From NCBI RefSeq assembly GCF_030227225.1, contig NZ_JASPHQ010000013.1, positions 1-64,000 of the forward strand: DNA of 64,000 bases. Reading direction: 5' to 3'. This DNA is from Corynebacterium rhinophilum (GTDB lineage Bacteria; Actinomycetota; Actinomycetes; Mycobacteriales; Mycobacteriaceae). Made by a program: the position numbers and the translations under genes. The notes under the pieces are model-generated. The model did no database searches. It had not been told where the DNA came from and saw only the letters and a list, made by a program, of their open reading frames with translations. The stretch's first letter is position 1. Each line of letters starts with the position of its first letter. Below are positions 30,493 through 39,214 of the stretch, piece after piece.

Positions 30493-32865
30493 TTGTCTCA
30501 CCCGGCGGGCAACAACCCCATTGGTGAAGAGCTCCTAGACCTCATTCAACGGCGCCTTTCTGAGTCCACCCTGACGTTTCACACCACGCTCCCGGCAAAG
30601 CGGGCGCGCTACGCCGAATGGCCAGAGTGGGTGCTGCCGGGGTTGAAGGAGCAGGTGGTAGATGGGGGCATCGGCAAGCTCTATGCGCACCAGGCCGAGC
30701 TCGCCGAATGCGCGTGGCAGGGCCGTGACGCAGTAATTTCCACCGGCACCTCGTCCGGAAAGTCTTTGGGCTACCAGCTGCCCATCCTCACCCGGCTGGC
30801 AAAGGATCAGACCGCGTGCGCGCTCTACCTCACCCCCACCAAGGCCCTCGGATCGGACCAGCTGCAGTCCGCGCTTGAGCTGTGCCGCGGGATTCCGGAG
30901 CTCAAGAACGTGGTGCCCGCGCCCTACGACGGCGATACGCCCCAGGAGTCGCGGGCGGGCGTGCGCGAGCATTCGCGCCTGGTGTTTTCCAATCCCGATA
31001 TGGTGCACATGTCCATGCTGGCCGCGCACGCGCGGTGGGCGCGGGTGCTGCGCCACCTGGAGTTCATCGTCATCGATGAATGCCATTCCTACCGGGGCGT
31101 ATTCGGCGCCAATGTGGCCCTGGTTCTGCGCCGCTTGCTCCGCCTGTGCCGGCATTATGGATCGCGTCCCACCATCATTTATGCCTCCGCAACCATGAAT
31201 GACCCGGCCCGGCATGCCGAACGCCTCACCGGCCGCCCGGCGCACGCGATTACTGAGGATTCCGCCCCCACCGGCGCGCGCACGGTCGCGCTCTGGGAGC
31301 CTGGGTTCTTGGAGGGCGCAGAGGGCGAGCACGGCGCCCCCGTGCGGCGCGCGGCCACCACGGAGGCCGCCGAGATGATGGCAACCTTCATCGCGGAAGG
31401 CGCCCGGACCATGACCTTTGTGCGCTCCCGCCGCTCCGCCGAGGTCGTGGCGATGGTAGCCGCCGAGACCCTCTCCGGCAGTTTGGGCCGGCCGGATTTC
31501 GCGCAGCGCATCGCCGCCTACCGCGCCGGCTACCTGGCCGAGGACCGCCGCCGGTTGGAGCAGGCGCTTGACGATGCCTCCTTATTAGGCGTCGCCACCA
31601 CCTCCGCCCTCGAGCTGGGCATCGACGTTGGCGGGCTCGATGCCGTGGTCACCGCCGGATTTCCTGGCACGGTGGCCAGTTTTTGGCAGCAAGCCGGGCG
31701 CGCGGGCCGGCGCGGGCAAGGCTCGCTCGTGGTGCTCGTCGCCCGCGATGAGCCCATGGATACTTTCCTGGTGCACCACCCCGATGCGCTCTTGGGCAAG
31801 CCGGTGGAAGCGAGCGTGTTCAACCCCACGAACCCCTATATCCTCTTTGGCCATCTCTACTGCGCGGCGGTGGAAAAGCCGCTGAATGATGCCACCATTG
31901 CTGAGTGGGGTGCCAGCGATGTCATCCACCAGCTTGCAGAGCAGGGCCTCGTGCGCCGCCGCGAGCGCGGGTGGTTTGCCGTACCCATTCCCGCCTCCAG
32001 CGCGGAAGAGCTCTCCCCGGAGACCGCCCACTCGGCGGTATCGCTGCGCGGCGGATCAGGCGAGGAGGTCATGATCGTGGATGCCTCCGATGGGCGGCTA
32101 TTGGGCACCATCGATGCAGCCCGCGCGACCAGCCAGGTCCACCCCGGCGCGGTCTACCTGCACCAGGGCGAAAGTTTTGTCATCGAGGAACTCCTCCTGG
32201 CCGATTATGTGGCGCTTGCCCGCCCGGAGACCCCCGAGTATTCGACCACCCCGCGCTCTACCACGGATATTCGCATCGTGCGCGAGGCCGATAACCTCAT
32301 CAATTATTCCCCGGGCCTGTGGGTGGCGGACGTGGAGGTCGAGGTCACCGACCGCGTCACCGGCTATCAGGTGCGGCTTGCCGATGGCACCATCAGCGAC
32401 GATATTCCCCTCGATCTCCCCGAACAGCGGCTGACCACCCGCGCCGTGGCCTATACCATCGACCCGCTGGCGCTTTCTGCGATGGGCATTACCGCCGCCG
32501 ATATCCCCGGCACCCTGCATGCGGCAGAACACGCCGCCATTGGCCTGTTGCCGCTTATCGCCACCTGCGACCGCTGGGATATCGGCGGCGTATCCACCGC
32601 CCTGCACGCGGATACGCAGCTTCCCACCGTCTTTGTCTACGACGGCCACCCCGGCGGTGCCGGGTTTGCCGAAGAGGGATTCCGCCGCTTCCCCGAGTGG
32701 ATAGCGGCCACCTTTGAGGCGGTGCGCTCCTGCCCGTGCGAGGCCGGGTGCCCATCGTGCGTGCAATCGCCCAAGTGCGGCAACGGCAATAATCCCCTGA
32801 GCAAGGACGGCGCCATCAAGCTGCTCGGTGCGCTCGTCACTATGACGCAGGAGGCCGCGGTTTAA
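30493..32865 (+). CDS. DEAD/DEAH helicase with DUF1998, MrfA/Hrq1-like
   Basis: This 790-residue superfamily 2 helicase has a Walker A in [15 protein letters not shown], a DECH box in [14 protein letters not shown], and motif VI in [13 protein letters not shown]. Its C-terminal domain carries a four-cysteine cluster ([25 protein letters not shown]), typical of the MrfA/Hrq1 3'-5' repair helicases. I chose TTG 30493, preceded by a strong aaggggg site at 8 bases. The frame also extends to 30424. In many actinobacteria this gene flanks the Tad cluster, as it does here. Its end overlaps the convergent TadE-like gene by 4 bases. Confidence 0.9.
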   Translation: MSHPAGNNPIGEELLDLIQRRLSESTLTFHTTLPAKRARYAEWPEWVLPGLKEQVVDGGIGKLYAHQAELAECAWQGRDAVISTGTSSGKSLGYQLPILTRLAKDQTACALYLTPTKALGSDQLQSALELCRGIPELKNVVPAPYDGDTPQESRAGVREHSRLVFSNPDMVHMSMLAAHARWARVLRHLEFIVIDECHSYRGVFGANVALVLRRLLRLCRHYGSRPTIIYASATMNDPARHAERLTGRPAHAITEDSAPTGARTVALWEPGFLEGAEGEHGAPVRRAATTEAAEMMATFIAEGARTMTFVRSRRSAEVVAMVAAETLSGSLGRPDFAQRIAAYRAGYLAEDRRRLEQALDDASLLGVATTSALELGIDVGGLDAVVTAGFPGTVASFWQQAGRAGRRGQGSLVVLVARDEPMDTFLVHHPDALLGKPVEASVFNPTNPYILFGHLYCAAVEKPLNDATIAEWGASDVIHQLAEQGLVRRRERGWFAVPIPASSAEELSPETAHSAVSLRGGSGEEVMIVDASDGRLLGTIDAARATSQVHPGAVYLHQGESFVIEELLLADYVALARPETPEYSTTPRSTTDIRIVREADNLINYSPGLWVADVEVEVTDRVTGYQVRLADGTISDDIPLDLPEQRLTTRAVAYTIDPLALSAMGITAADIPGTLHAAEHAAIGLLPLIATCDRWDIGGVSTALHADTQLPTVFVYDGHPGGAGFAEEGFRRFPEWIAATFEAVRSCPCEAGCPSCVQSPKCGNGNNPLSKDGAIKLLGALVTMTQEAAV

Positions 32866-33185
32866 ACTGGGCCCGCTTTGGCCGTGGCGCTCTGGCCGCG
32901 CACCGCGGCAACGGCGATGATATCGGATGCATTTTCGGTGCATTCCTCGAGGCTCGCGCCGTTTTCCCGCGCGGTGCTTTCTGCGGCCGCACACGCGTCC
33001 TTGCCGGTGGCTAAGGCCCACGCGCCAGCCACGGCGGCAAGGTCCGCGGCCACTTGCGCTTCATGGCGCGCGGTCACGCGTGATCCTACCGCCGCGATGA
33101 CCAGTAACAGGCTGATAATGGCGACGATGATTCCGGTGGCGGCAATGGTGGCGTATCCGTCCTCGCCGCGGAGCCTGCTAGTCAT
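32862..33185 (-). CDS. Rv3654c-type TadE-like helicase/secretion neighbourhood protein
   Basis: This 107-residue protein has an N-terminal pseudopilin-like hydrophobic segment (GYATIAATGIIVAIISLLLVIAA) and then an Ala-rich soluble part with two cysteines (DACAAAE and LEECTE). It is the last gene of the Tad-like operon. Its start overlaps the upstream TadE gene by 8 bases. It is likely a minor pilin or secreted component. The Mycobacterium homologue is Rv3654c. Confidence 0.78.
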   Translation of the reverse strand: MTSRLRGEDGYATIAATGIIVAIISLLLVIAAVGSRVTARHEAQVAADLAAVAGAWALATGKDACAAAESTARENGASLEECTENASDIIAVAAVRGQSATAKAGPV

Positions 33186-33492
33186 TGCCGGCCACCTCCG
33201 CGGGAAAGACCGCTTCCGCGCTCATGGTGCCAATGGGAGCATCGACGCTTACCGATGCCCTGAAAAGCCCCGCGCTTTCCTGCACGCTCACCCGGGCATC
33301 CTCGCGCGCTGGTTGGTACTCGACGCCGATGGCGTGCGACCTCGCCGCCGCGCCCGCCATGTCCACCGCCGCGATATAGGACGCCATCGTCGCGATCGCA
33401 CCGATGATGCCCGCCGCCACGAGGACGAGGGAGCTTAATGCCAGGGCGGCTTCGATGGTCACCGAACCATCGTCATCGACTACCGTGCGCAT
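33178..33492 (-). CDS. TadE-like minor pilin
   Basis: This 104-residue protein has the TadE/TadG-type N-terminus, a charged start followed by DGSVTIEAALALSSLVLVAAGIIGAIATM, in which the conserved Glu after the prepilin-like site is visible. A short extracellular domain follows. It probably assembles into or primes the Flp-type pilus. It corresponds to Rv3655c in Mycobacterium tuberculosis. It lies 33 bases after the Flp-like pilin gene in the same operon. Confidence 0.8.
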   Translation of the reverse strand: MRTVVDDDGSVTIEAALALSSLVLVAAGIIGAIATMASYIAAVDMAGAAARSHAIGVEYQPAREDARVSVQESAGLFRASVSVDAPIGTMSAEAVFPAEVAGND

Positions 33493-33525
33493 GATTCCTC
33501 CTTTCTGTTTCTCTAGTGCGCCCGG

Positions 33526-33729
33526 CTAGCTCGGGGTATTCGATAGCGCATCGGTGATAATTCCCTCGATGGCATCGACCACGCTGCCGCCGTTGATGAC
33601 CATGTACAGCACGCCGGCAAGTGCTGCGGCCGCAAGCGATCCCATGGCGTATTCAATCGTGCTCATCCCCTCATCGTTACGGACGAGGGCGCGGGTGAGC
33701 TGGGAGTACTTAATAAATAGTGCAGACAT
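33526..33729 (-). CDS. Flp-type pilin (DUF4244)
   Basis: This 67-residue protein carries a basic leader, the prepilin-like motif EGMSTIEYAMGSLAAAALAGVLY and a short C-terminal helix. Glu in STIEY corresponds to the conserved Glu+5 region of Flp pilins. It is probably the main subunit of the Tad pilus (Rv3656c family). No prepilin peptidase (TadV) gene is present in this window, so processing must rely on a distant gene. The ribosome site aaaggactcc precedes the ATG. Confidence 0.8.
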   Translation of the reverse strand: MSALFIKYSQLTRALVRNDEGMSTIEYAMGSLAAAALAGVLYMVINGGSVVDAIEGIITDALSNTPS

Positions 33730-33786
33730 TTTAGGAGTCCTTTCTTAAAAGGTGTGGTGGTTGAGTAGAAGTGAAAAGTGGTGCAT

Positions 33787-34410
33787 CTAGAAAAGCTGCG
33801 CGCCCAAGCTGATCACTACGGGCGCGAGGCCTAGAACGATGAATGCTGGCAGGAAGCACACCGCCAGCGGGAGGGCAATGAATACTCCTGCGCGCTCTGC
33901 TTTTCCCGTAGCGTGAGCAGATGCTTCGGCGCGCAAAGAAGTACAGATTCGCGTGCATCCGGCGGCTATGGTGGCCCCGGACTGGCCCGATAAGATGACA
34001 AGCCCCGCCACGTCCTCTAGTCCCGCATGGCCCTTCATGTGGTCCCATGCAGATTCCGTGGGCACGCCAACTCCCAGGAGCGCGGATACCGTCTCCCACA
34101 GGTGCTGGGTATCGGTCTCTGCCGTGCGCGCGACCGCCGTAGCAGCGGCGTGCACCGTCAGGCCCGCACTCAGGCAAGCTGCGAAGAGTTCGATATCCCC
34201 GGCCACAAGGAGTGGATCCACGGTGGTAGAGGGCTGGAGTTTGCTCATCAATCCCCCGCGCACTGTTGCGCCGTCGCGCTTCGTCGGGCCGGCGCGCGGG
34301 GTCTTCGCCGTGTGCTGCGCTGCGTTCTGTACCGTAGCCGGTCCCAACCGCCCCTTGGTGGCCGGCAGCCCAACCAGCACGGCCAGTGCTAGACAGATAA
34401 AGGCCATCAT
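33787..34410 (-). CDS. tadC: TadC-like type II secretion F-domain protein
   Basis: This 207-residue inner-membrane platform protein has an N-terminal membrane segment, a T2SSF cytoplasmic domain (about residues 60-170, with ELFAACLSAGLTVHAA and LSGQSGATIAAGCTRI) and C-terminal helices (GVFIALPLAVCFLPAFIVLGLAPVVI). It forms the base of the Tad pilus machine with TadB. The start overlaps the tadB stop by 4 bases (ATGA). It corresponds to Rv3657c. A longer frame from 34669 is an alternative-frame shadow. Confidence 0.82.
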   Translation of the reverse strand: MMAFICLALAVLVGLPATKGRLGPATVQNAAQHTAKTPRAGPTKRDGATVRGGLMSKLQPSTTVDPLLVAGDIELFAACLSAGLTVHAAATAVARTAETDTQHLWETVSALLGVGVPTESAWDHMKGHAGLEDVAGLVILSGQSGATIAAGCTRICTSLRAEASAHATGKAERAGVFIALPLAVCFLPAFIVLGLAPVVISLGAQLF

Positions 34411-35186
34411 GGTGCCGCCTTTCTGATGATGACGCGGGACCAGGCAAAGCCGCCGCAGGCAAGCCCCACCCCGATGACCAGCAGGATTCCGCCCAATCCG
34501 CCGCCGAGCAAGAAGCCCAGCGAATTAGCCCCCATCGCCCCGCCCATGGCGATGCCCGCGATGGGAAGGCAGGCCAAGACCGTGGCCGTAGCTTGGGGTC
34601 CTTGCAGCCCGGCCGCGGTGGATTGGTGGTGGCGGCGCAGCGCATCCATTCGGCTTTGGGCCTGCTCAAAGAGGCTTGCCACCGCGATGCCGTGCTGTGT
34701 GGATAATTCGAGCAGGTGGCCCAGCCGGGTCAGTTCTGCATCCGCATGGGCGCCAGAAAGCGCCACGTGTGGGGGCGCACCGCGCGCCGCCGCCGTAGCG
34801 GTGGATTCTAAGGCCGCGCTCATATCCCGCGGCGTCGTCGAGGGAAGGGACTCAGCCCCGCGCGATAGCGCACTTGCCAGGGTTGCCCCGGCGCGCAGGT
34901 CAGCGGTGACGACCCCGAAGTATCCGGCTAGGGCTTCGCGGCTGCGCCGGCGCGTGCGGGCGGCCATGATGTCCTTGATATACCACGACACGCACCAGGC
35001 AATTATCGATGCCGCGACCGCAATACTTATCCGCCCGACCGAGAAGAAGACCAAGCTGCCGCAGAATACGGCACCCAAAATGACCAAGGAGCTGGCCTTT
35101 ATCCGGCTGTCCTTGCCAGCAATGCGGGATGCGCTCGAGGGCGCAGACAGCAAGAGGGCTGCGGCGAGCAATAAGAAGCTAAGCAT
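34407..35186 (-). CDS. tadB: TadB-like type II secretion F-domain protein
   Basis: This 259-residue membrane protein begins MLSFLLLAAALLL. It has N-terminal membrane helices, a T2SSF domain (about residues 80-200, RAGATLASALSRGAESLP and LGHLLELSTQHGIAVASLF) and a Gly-rich final helix pair. It is the partner of TadC in the pilus platform. I chose ATG 35186, which overlaps the tadA stop by 8 bases. A longer frame to 35282 lies inside tadA. A perfect DnaA-box-like 9-mer (34698-34706) lies within this coding sequence and is probably chance. Confidence 0.83.
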   Translation of the reverse strand: MLSFLLLAAALLLSAPSSASRIAGKDSRIKASSLVILGAVFCGSLVFFSVGRISIAVAASIIAWCVSWYIKDIMAARTRRRSREALAGYFGVVTADLRAGATLASALSRGAESLPSTTPRDMSAALESTATAAARGAPPHVALSGAHADAELTRLGHLLELSTQHGIAVASLFEQAQSRMDALRRHHQSTAAGLQGPQATATVLACLPIAGIAMGGAMGANSLGFLLGGGLGGILLVIGVGLACGGFAWSRVIIRKAAP

Positions 35187-36381
35187 CCGCCTGACCTCCT
35201 GCTTCTTCGCGCTGTTCCTCCAACAGCGCGGCCGAGAATCCCGCAAAGCCAGGCGCGGGCCCCTTGGTTGCACTCCAGACAATGCGCGGGGTGACCGGAT
35301 TGCCCTCTAAGACGCCGATATGAGCCAGGCGCCGGCCATGTGGCGTGCGCTCCATGGTGAGCACCACGTTGACGGCAGCCGCCAATTGCGAGTGCAGGGC
35401 GCTGCGGTCCAGGCCGCCGAGTGCGCCGAGGGCCTCCATGCGGGCGGGTACCTCAAAGAGGGAATTGGCGTGCAAGGTACCCGCACCGCCATCGTGGCCC
35501 GTATTCAGCGCGGCGAGGAGATCGACTACCTCTGGGCCGCGAATCTCACCGACGACGATGCGGTCTGGGCGCATGCGCAGCGCTTGCCGCAGCAATTGCG
35601 CCATGGTGATTTCCCCGCTGCCTTCAGCGTTTGCCCGGCGCGAGACGATGCTCACGCAATGCGGGTGGTGGGGTGATAGCTCCGCCGTATCTTCGATGAC
35701 CACGATGCGCTCGCGCTCGGATACGGTTCCCAATAGCGCCGAGAGCAGCGTCGTCTTGCCAGAACCGGTACCTCCGATAACGAGGAAGGACAATCGCTTG
35801 TCCACCATCGCGGCAAGCAGCTGGCCGATGTCCTCCGGCACGGTGCCATTGGCCACCAACTGCGGCAGGGTGGTCTGCGCCTGCCGCAATACGCGCAGGC
35901 TAATGCACGTTCCGCCCACTGCGGGTGGGCTTAAAAGGGCATGCACGCGGAGCACGACGCCATCGGGGCGCGTGACGCGGCCATCGGCAAAAGGCTGGGC
36001 ATCATCAAGCCGCGTGCCCGATGCCGCGGCCAACCGAGAGGCAAGCTGGCGCACCTCCCCATCGTTGCGAAAGGTGATATCGCTGCGCTCTAGCCCCTCT
36101 CCTCGGTCCATAAAGACGTGTTCAGGCCCGTTGACCACGACATCGGTCACGCCCTGCCGGGCCAATAAGGCATCCAGTGGCCCCATGCCGGTGGCATCTT
36201 GGCGCAAGCGCCGGAGCAGATCCACCACGGCGACATCACTGATAACCCCTGCTTCCTCGCGGATCCGCCGGGCCAAGCTAGGGGCGTCGTGCACCAGATC
36301 CGGCTCGGCGGCAATGACCCGCTGCATCTTCTCCATGGTCTTTTCCATGGTCTCGGCCGAGCTATCCATCGCTGCGCTCAT
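35179..36381 (-). CDS. tadA: TadA/CpaF secretion ATPase
   Basis: This 400-residue ATPase powers the Tad pilus. Motifs include the Walker A GGTGSGKTTLLSALLG, the Asp box VVIEDTAEL, the His box (LRQALRMRPDRIVVGEIRGPEVVDLLAALNTGHDGGAGTLHANS) and the arginine-rich linker. The ATG at 36381 (MSAAMDSSAETMEK) has gaggtagggg upstream and overlaps the ssd stop (ATGA). It corresponds to Rv3659c. The longer frame to 36552 overlaps ssd and is not used. Confidence 0.92.
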   Translation of the reverse strand: MSAAMDSSAETMEKTMEKMQRVIAAEPDLVHDAPSLARRIREEAGVISDVAVVDLLRRLRQDATGMGPLDALLARQGVTDVVVNGPEHVFMDRGEGLERSDITFRNDGEVRQLASRLAAASGTRLDDAQPFADGRVTRPDGVVLRVHALLSPPAVGGTCISLRVLRQAQTTLPQLVANGTVPEDIGQLLAAMVDKRLSFLVIGGTGSGKTTLLSALLGTVSERERIVVIEDTAELSPHHPHCVSIVSRRANAEGSGEITMAQLLRQALRMRPDRIVVGEIRGPEVVDLLAALNTGHDGGAGTLHANSLFEVPARMEALGALGGLDRSALHSQLAAAVNVVLTMERTPHGRRLAHIGVLEGNPVTPRIVWSATKGPAPGFAGFSAALLEEQREEAGGQADA

Positions 36382-37448
36382 ACCCCTACCTCCTCGCGCA
36401 CCGCACGGACGGTTTTGGCGAGCGCCGCGGGAAGCCGGGCTGGGAGTCCACCGATCTCTATGCTGCGGGTGAGCCCGCGCACGCTGGGCAATTGGGCACT
36501 GACTCGGTGGTGGATAATGTCTTCTACCTCGGGTGCGCTGAGAGCCGCCCACTGCCGTTGGCGCAGCACCACCACGATGTCGCGCCGCGCCTCATCCAGT
36601 CGCAGGATAAGTTGTGCGGCCGCCGCGGCCGATCGCACTTCCGCGGCCACCACCAGCACCACGTGCGTGCAGGCAGCCGGGATATTTTCGGCCGTGCAAT
36701 CCACCACGCACAGGCCCTCGCCCGCGTGCGCCGCAGACGTCACCGCCGCCAAGAGCGTGGCATCTAGCGTGAAGGTATCTTTGACCGTACTGCGCGCTGC
36801 GGATAGCACCGCTATGCCATCGGAAGTAGAGGGCAAGGCGCGGTAGAGATCGGCGGCATCGATGCTGCCATCGCCAATATTGAGCTCTGGCCAGCGAGCA
36901 CCTGGCAAAGTTTCCACGCCGAGCAGGAGATCGAGGCCGCCGGAGTGCGCGGTGGCATCGATAAGCAGCGCCCGCGCCTGCTCTCCCGCCATGCAGTGGG
37001 ATCGCGCCAGGGCCGCTGCAAAGGTGGAGGTACCTACCCCACCGCTGGCGCCCACCACCGCGATGGTGGCGGTACCGGGGCGATCTTCTGGCGGGTGCGC
37101 GGCCTGGGCGATTGCCGCCAGCAAGTCTTTAATCTCCGCGGGGATAATAAAGGCGCGGTCCGCATGGCAGGCAAGTGCTGCCTCATAATCGATGGGCCCC
37201 GGATCCGCGGCGAGAAAAAGCACCGGGACGGGCGTGGTCTGTGCGGCTTGGGCAGAGGCGATAACGCGCGCCATGAGCGCGTCGACCAAGACCGTATAGG
37301 CCCCGGCGAGGCTGCGCGGAATATCGCGGGGATCGGTCACCGTAATGACCTCGTGGCTGGTCGCGGCGGCGGCATGGACCGCCTCGGCGCGCAAGGCTTC
37401 CTCGCCTATGGCAACGACGATGGTGGAACGAGAGTGTGCTGTATTCAT
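36378..37448 (-). CDS. ssd: Septum-site-determining/CpaE-like MinD family protein
   Basis: This 356-residue protein has an N-terminal receiver-like region and a MinD/ParA-type ATPase domain (VVGASGGVGTSTFAAALARSH at about residues 130-150, then LLIDATAHSGGLDLLLG). This is the CpaE/Ssd family. In Mycobacterium (Rv3660c) the homologue affects septum formation, while in Tad systems CpaE places the pilus at the pole. It is the first gene of ssd-tadABC-flp-tadE. I chose ATG 37448, as the longer frame to 37682 reads through structured intergenic DNA. Confidence 0.85.
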   Translation of the reverse strand: MNTAHSRSTIVVAIGEEALRAEAVHAAAATSHEVITVTDPRDIPRSLAGAYTVLVDALMARVIASAQAAQTTPVPVLFLAADPGPIDYEAALACHADRAFIIPAEIKDLLAAIAQAAHPPEDRPGTATIAVVGASGGVGTSTFAAALARSHCMAGEQARALLIDATAHSGGLDLLLGVETLPGARWPELNIGDGSIDAADLYRALPSTSDGIAVLSAARSTVKDTFTLDATLLAAVTSAAHAGEGLCVVDCTAENIPAACTHVVLVVAAEVRSAAAAAQLILRLDEARRDIVVVLRQRQWAALSAPEVEDIIHHRVSAQLPSVRGLTRSIEIGGLPARLPAALAKTVRAVREEVGV

Positions 37449-37501
37449 GCCCCTAGCCTGAAGCACCTGTGCCACCTGCACTAGAGGCGTGACTTCCCGC
37501 C

Positions 37502-37572
37502 TGTGGATAAATGCGCGAAAGTTACCACTTAGTACCCGGTTAGTTGCATTTTCAACAAAGTCTTGTGGATAA
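37502..37572 (-). promoter_or_regulatory. Two perfect DnaA boxes upstream of ssd
   Basis: The 9-mer tgtggataa (exact DnaA box ttatccaca on the other strand) occurs at 37502-37510 and 37564-37572, same orientation, 62 bases apart. Both are in the 349-base gap upstream of ssd. Nearby, 37587-37622 forms a 12-bp stem (one mismatch) and 37628-37651 a second GC hairpin. No gene is visible in 37449-37797. Confidence 0.55.
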
Positions 37573-37797
37573 CCGTAGATATAGGTGACGGCCCGCGCAT
37601 CGGGGGGTGCGCGCGGACCGTCAGTAACCCGGCCTCGGGGGGCGAGCCGGGGCAGGCCGCACAGTACATCGGGGCCTTGCACCGATTATTATGACACGTT
37701 CATTACCCGATCACAACAGCTAAGAAAAACTATCTACCTGCACGGCCCTGACCTGCACCGAATGGATGTTCACTGCCTACCGGGGACGGGCGTACGG

Positions 37798-38508
37798 TTA
37801 AGCGGCGCGGGCGATGGCATCGGCTTCTTTGCCACCTACCTCCCAGGCGGAAAGGTGAAAAAGCACCACCTCACCAGGCTTGTCGCGGTAGTTCGCGCGG
37901 CACTCGCGGTAGGCCTTGGATTGGCGGTGGAAATACACCTCCGGCACGGCAAACCCGCGGGGATCGAAGCCGGTATGTATGGCGGCAAGGCGGGCCGCAA
38001 CCCGCGCCACCACGCCGCTGCGCGGGCCAAAGAATTCGCCTGCCGCGATTTCTGCGTGCACGACGCTCGGCAAGAGATCGCGGAATGCGAGGCCGCTGCC
38101 CTGCGCAATCAGGCGCGCGAGGCCCTGCAAGCGCGCGCTATCGCCGCTGGGGATCCCGTTTCCGCCGGCGGCGACGTCGATGCGCGCGAGCACTTGCAGC
38201 GGCGCGCGGGCAAAGGAGCGGACGGTGGAATCTACCACCTCAGGTGCTGCCACGGAATACGCGCTGACCGCGCCGGCGAGCGGCCCGCTTTCCACATCGC
38301 CTGGGCCAGGATGCGGGGGGATGGCGTGCCCATCCAAGGCCACGCTGGCGCGCGCCCCGCGCATCAAGGACTCCGCGGAGATGACCTCATACCTGCGCAG
38401 CCCGGCGGGCCTGCGGTGGGCGCGCGCGATGGCAGCCGCGGCCTTTTCCGCACCTTCTTTCACCCCCGGGAGGCGAAATAGCGGGGATAACGGGTCATTT
38501 TCTGGCAT
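37798..38508 (-). CDS. Conserved actinobacterial protein (Rv3662c-like)
   Basis: This 236-residue protein has no membrane segment or known catalytic motif. It contains RPAGLRRYEVISAESLMRGARASVALDG at about 35-62 and ends with basic Tyr/Arg segments and FHLSAWEVGGKEADAI. By position next to ssd and the Tad genes it corresponds to Rv3662c. Some annotations call such proteins oxidoreductases, but I see no cofactor motif. ATG 38508 is favoured because a TATCCT box (38516-38521, reverse strand) is 7 bases upstream. ATG 38514 is only 1 base from it. The HAD phosphatase gene often found between this gene and ssd is absent. Confidence 0.65.
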   Translation of the reverse strand: MPENDPLSPLFRLPGVKEGAEKAAAAIARAHRRPAGLRRYEVISAESLMRGARASVALDGHAIPPHPGPGDVESGPLAGAVSAYSVAAPEVVDSTVRSFARAPLQVLARIDVAAGGNGIPSGDSARLQGLARLIAQGSGLAFRDLLPSVVHAEIAAGEFFGPRSGVVARVAARLAAIHTGFDPRGFAVPEVYFHRQSKAYRECRANYRDKPGEVVLFHLSAWEVGGKEADAIARAA

Positions 38509-38641
38509 ATACATTAGGATAGCCCTAGACGCCCCGAGCCCCGAAGGCCCCTACCTTTTGGCGTGGCACCGTAAAACCGCGCTGTATCTATTATCATTGG
38601 GGCCGTTACAAGGTTTAGATGAAAAACGAGGAGAATTAATC

Positions 38642-39145
38642 GTGAGCAACGATGGATTATTTACTGACGGCACCGATCAATTCGCACCAAAGGTTAATTC
38701 GATTCCTTTGAGCGATGTTGATGCATCGTCCTCCGAAACCTCCATCGGCAAGTTGGTCTCCAATGCCACCGAGCAGATGTCCCAGCTCGTGCGCTCTGAG
38801 GTAGAGCTGGCAAAGACGGAGCTGGCGCAGTCCGCCAAGAAGGGCGGCATCGGCGCCGGCTTCTTCGGTGCAGCCGGTACCATCGCGCTGTACAGCTCTT
38901 TCTTCTTTTTCTTCTTCCTCGCTGAGCTCCTCGCCCTCTGGCTGGAGCGCTGGGCAGCCTTCTTGATCGTCTTCCTCGTGATGATCGTGGCGGCCGGTGT
39001 CCTCGCTCTGCTCGGCGTTAAGAATGTCAAAAAGGTTAAGGCCCCGCAGAAGACCATAGATTCCACCAAGGAACTCAAGAACCTTATTCCGGGTAAGGCG
39101 CAGAAGTCGCTGGACCGGAAGGACACTCACGGCCTGTATACCTAA
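38642..39145 (+). CDS. Actinobacterial holin-X-like membrane protein
   Basis: This 167-residue protein has a Ser/Asp-rich N-terminus, an amphipathic segment (SIGKLVSNATEQMSQLVRSEVELAKTELAQSAKKGG) and two transmembrane helices (about 80-103 and 110-132). A Lys-rich C-terminus (KNVKKVKAPQKT) follows. This is the layout of the phage holin superfamily III/DUF1469 proteins, which in actinobacteria are chromosomal and of uncertain role. The start is GTG 38642 with gaggag 7 bases upstream. A terminator follows. It neighbours marP as in Mycobacterium. Confidence 0.8.
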   Translation: MSNDGLFTDGTDQFAPKVNSIPLSDVDASSSETSIGKLVSNATEQMSQLVRSEVELAKTELAQSAKKGGIGAGFFGAAGTIALYSSFFFFFFLAELLALWLERWAAFLIVFLVMIVAAGVLALLGVKNVKKVKAPQKTIDSTKELKNLIPGKAQKSLDRKDTHGLYT

Positions 39146-39162
39146 ACCGCACGCACTATTAG

Positions 39163-39194
39163 ATCCGCCTCAGCCTTTCCTGGGGCGGATTTTC
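39163..39194 (+). terminator. Rho-independent terminator
   Basis: The stem atccgcctcag / ctggggcggat (one wobble pair) has a 6-base loop and is followed by tttt. It ends the holin-X-like gene 17 bases after its stop. Confidence 0.8.
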
Positions 39195-39214
39195 TGTACA
39201 CATAGAAAGGCGCC

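Noticed and set aside
33731..34669. 312-codon minus-strand frame over tadC
   Set aside because: A different frame in the same stretch encodes a clear T2SSF-domain protein with overlapping operon junctions. This frame is its shadow.
34698..34706. Third perfect DnaA-box 9-mer
   Set aside because: It lies within the tadB coding sequence as a single copy, and one such match per window is expected by chance.
37585..38481. 298-codon plus-strand frame
   Set aside because: It is antisense to the Rv3662c-like gene, which has a leaderless promoter and the expected gene neighbourhood.
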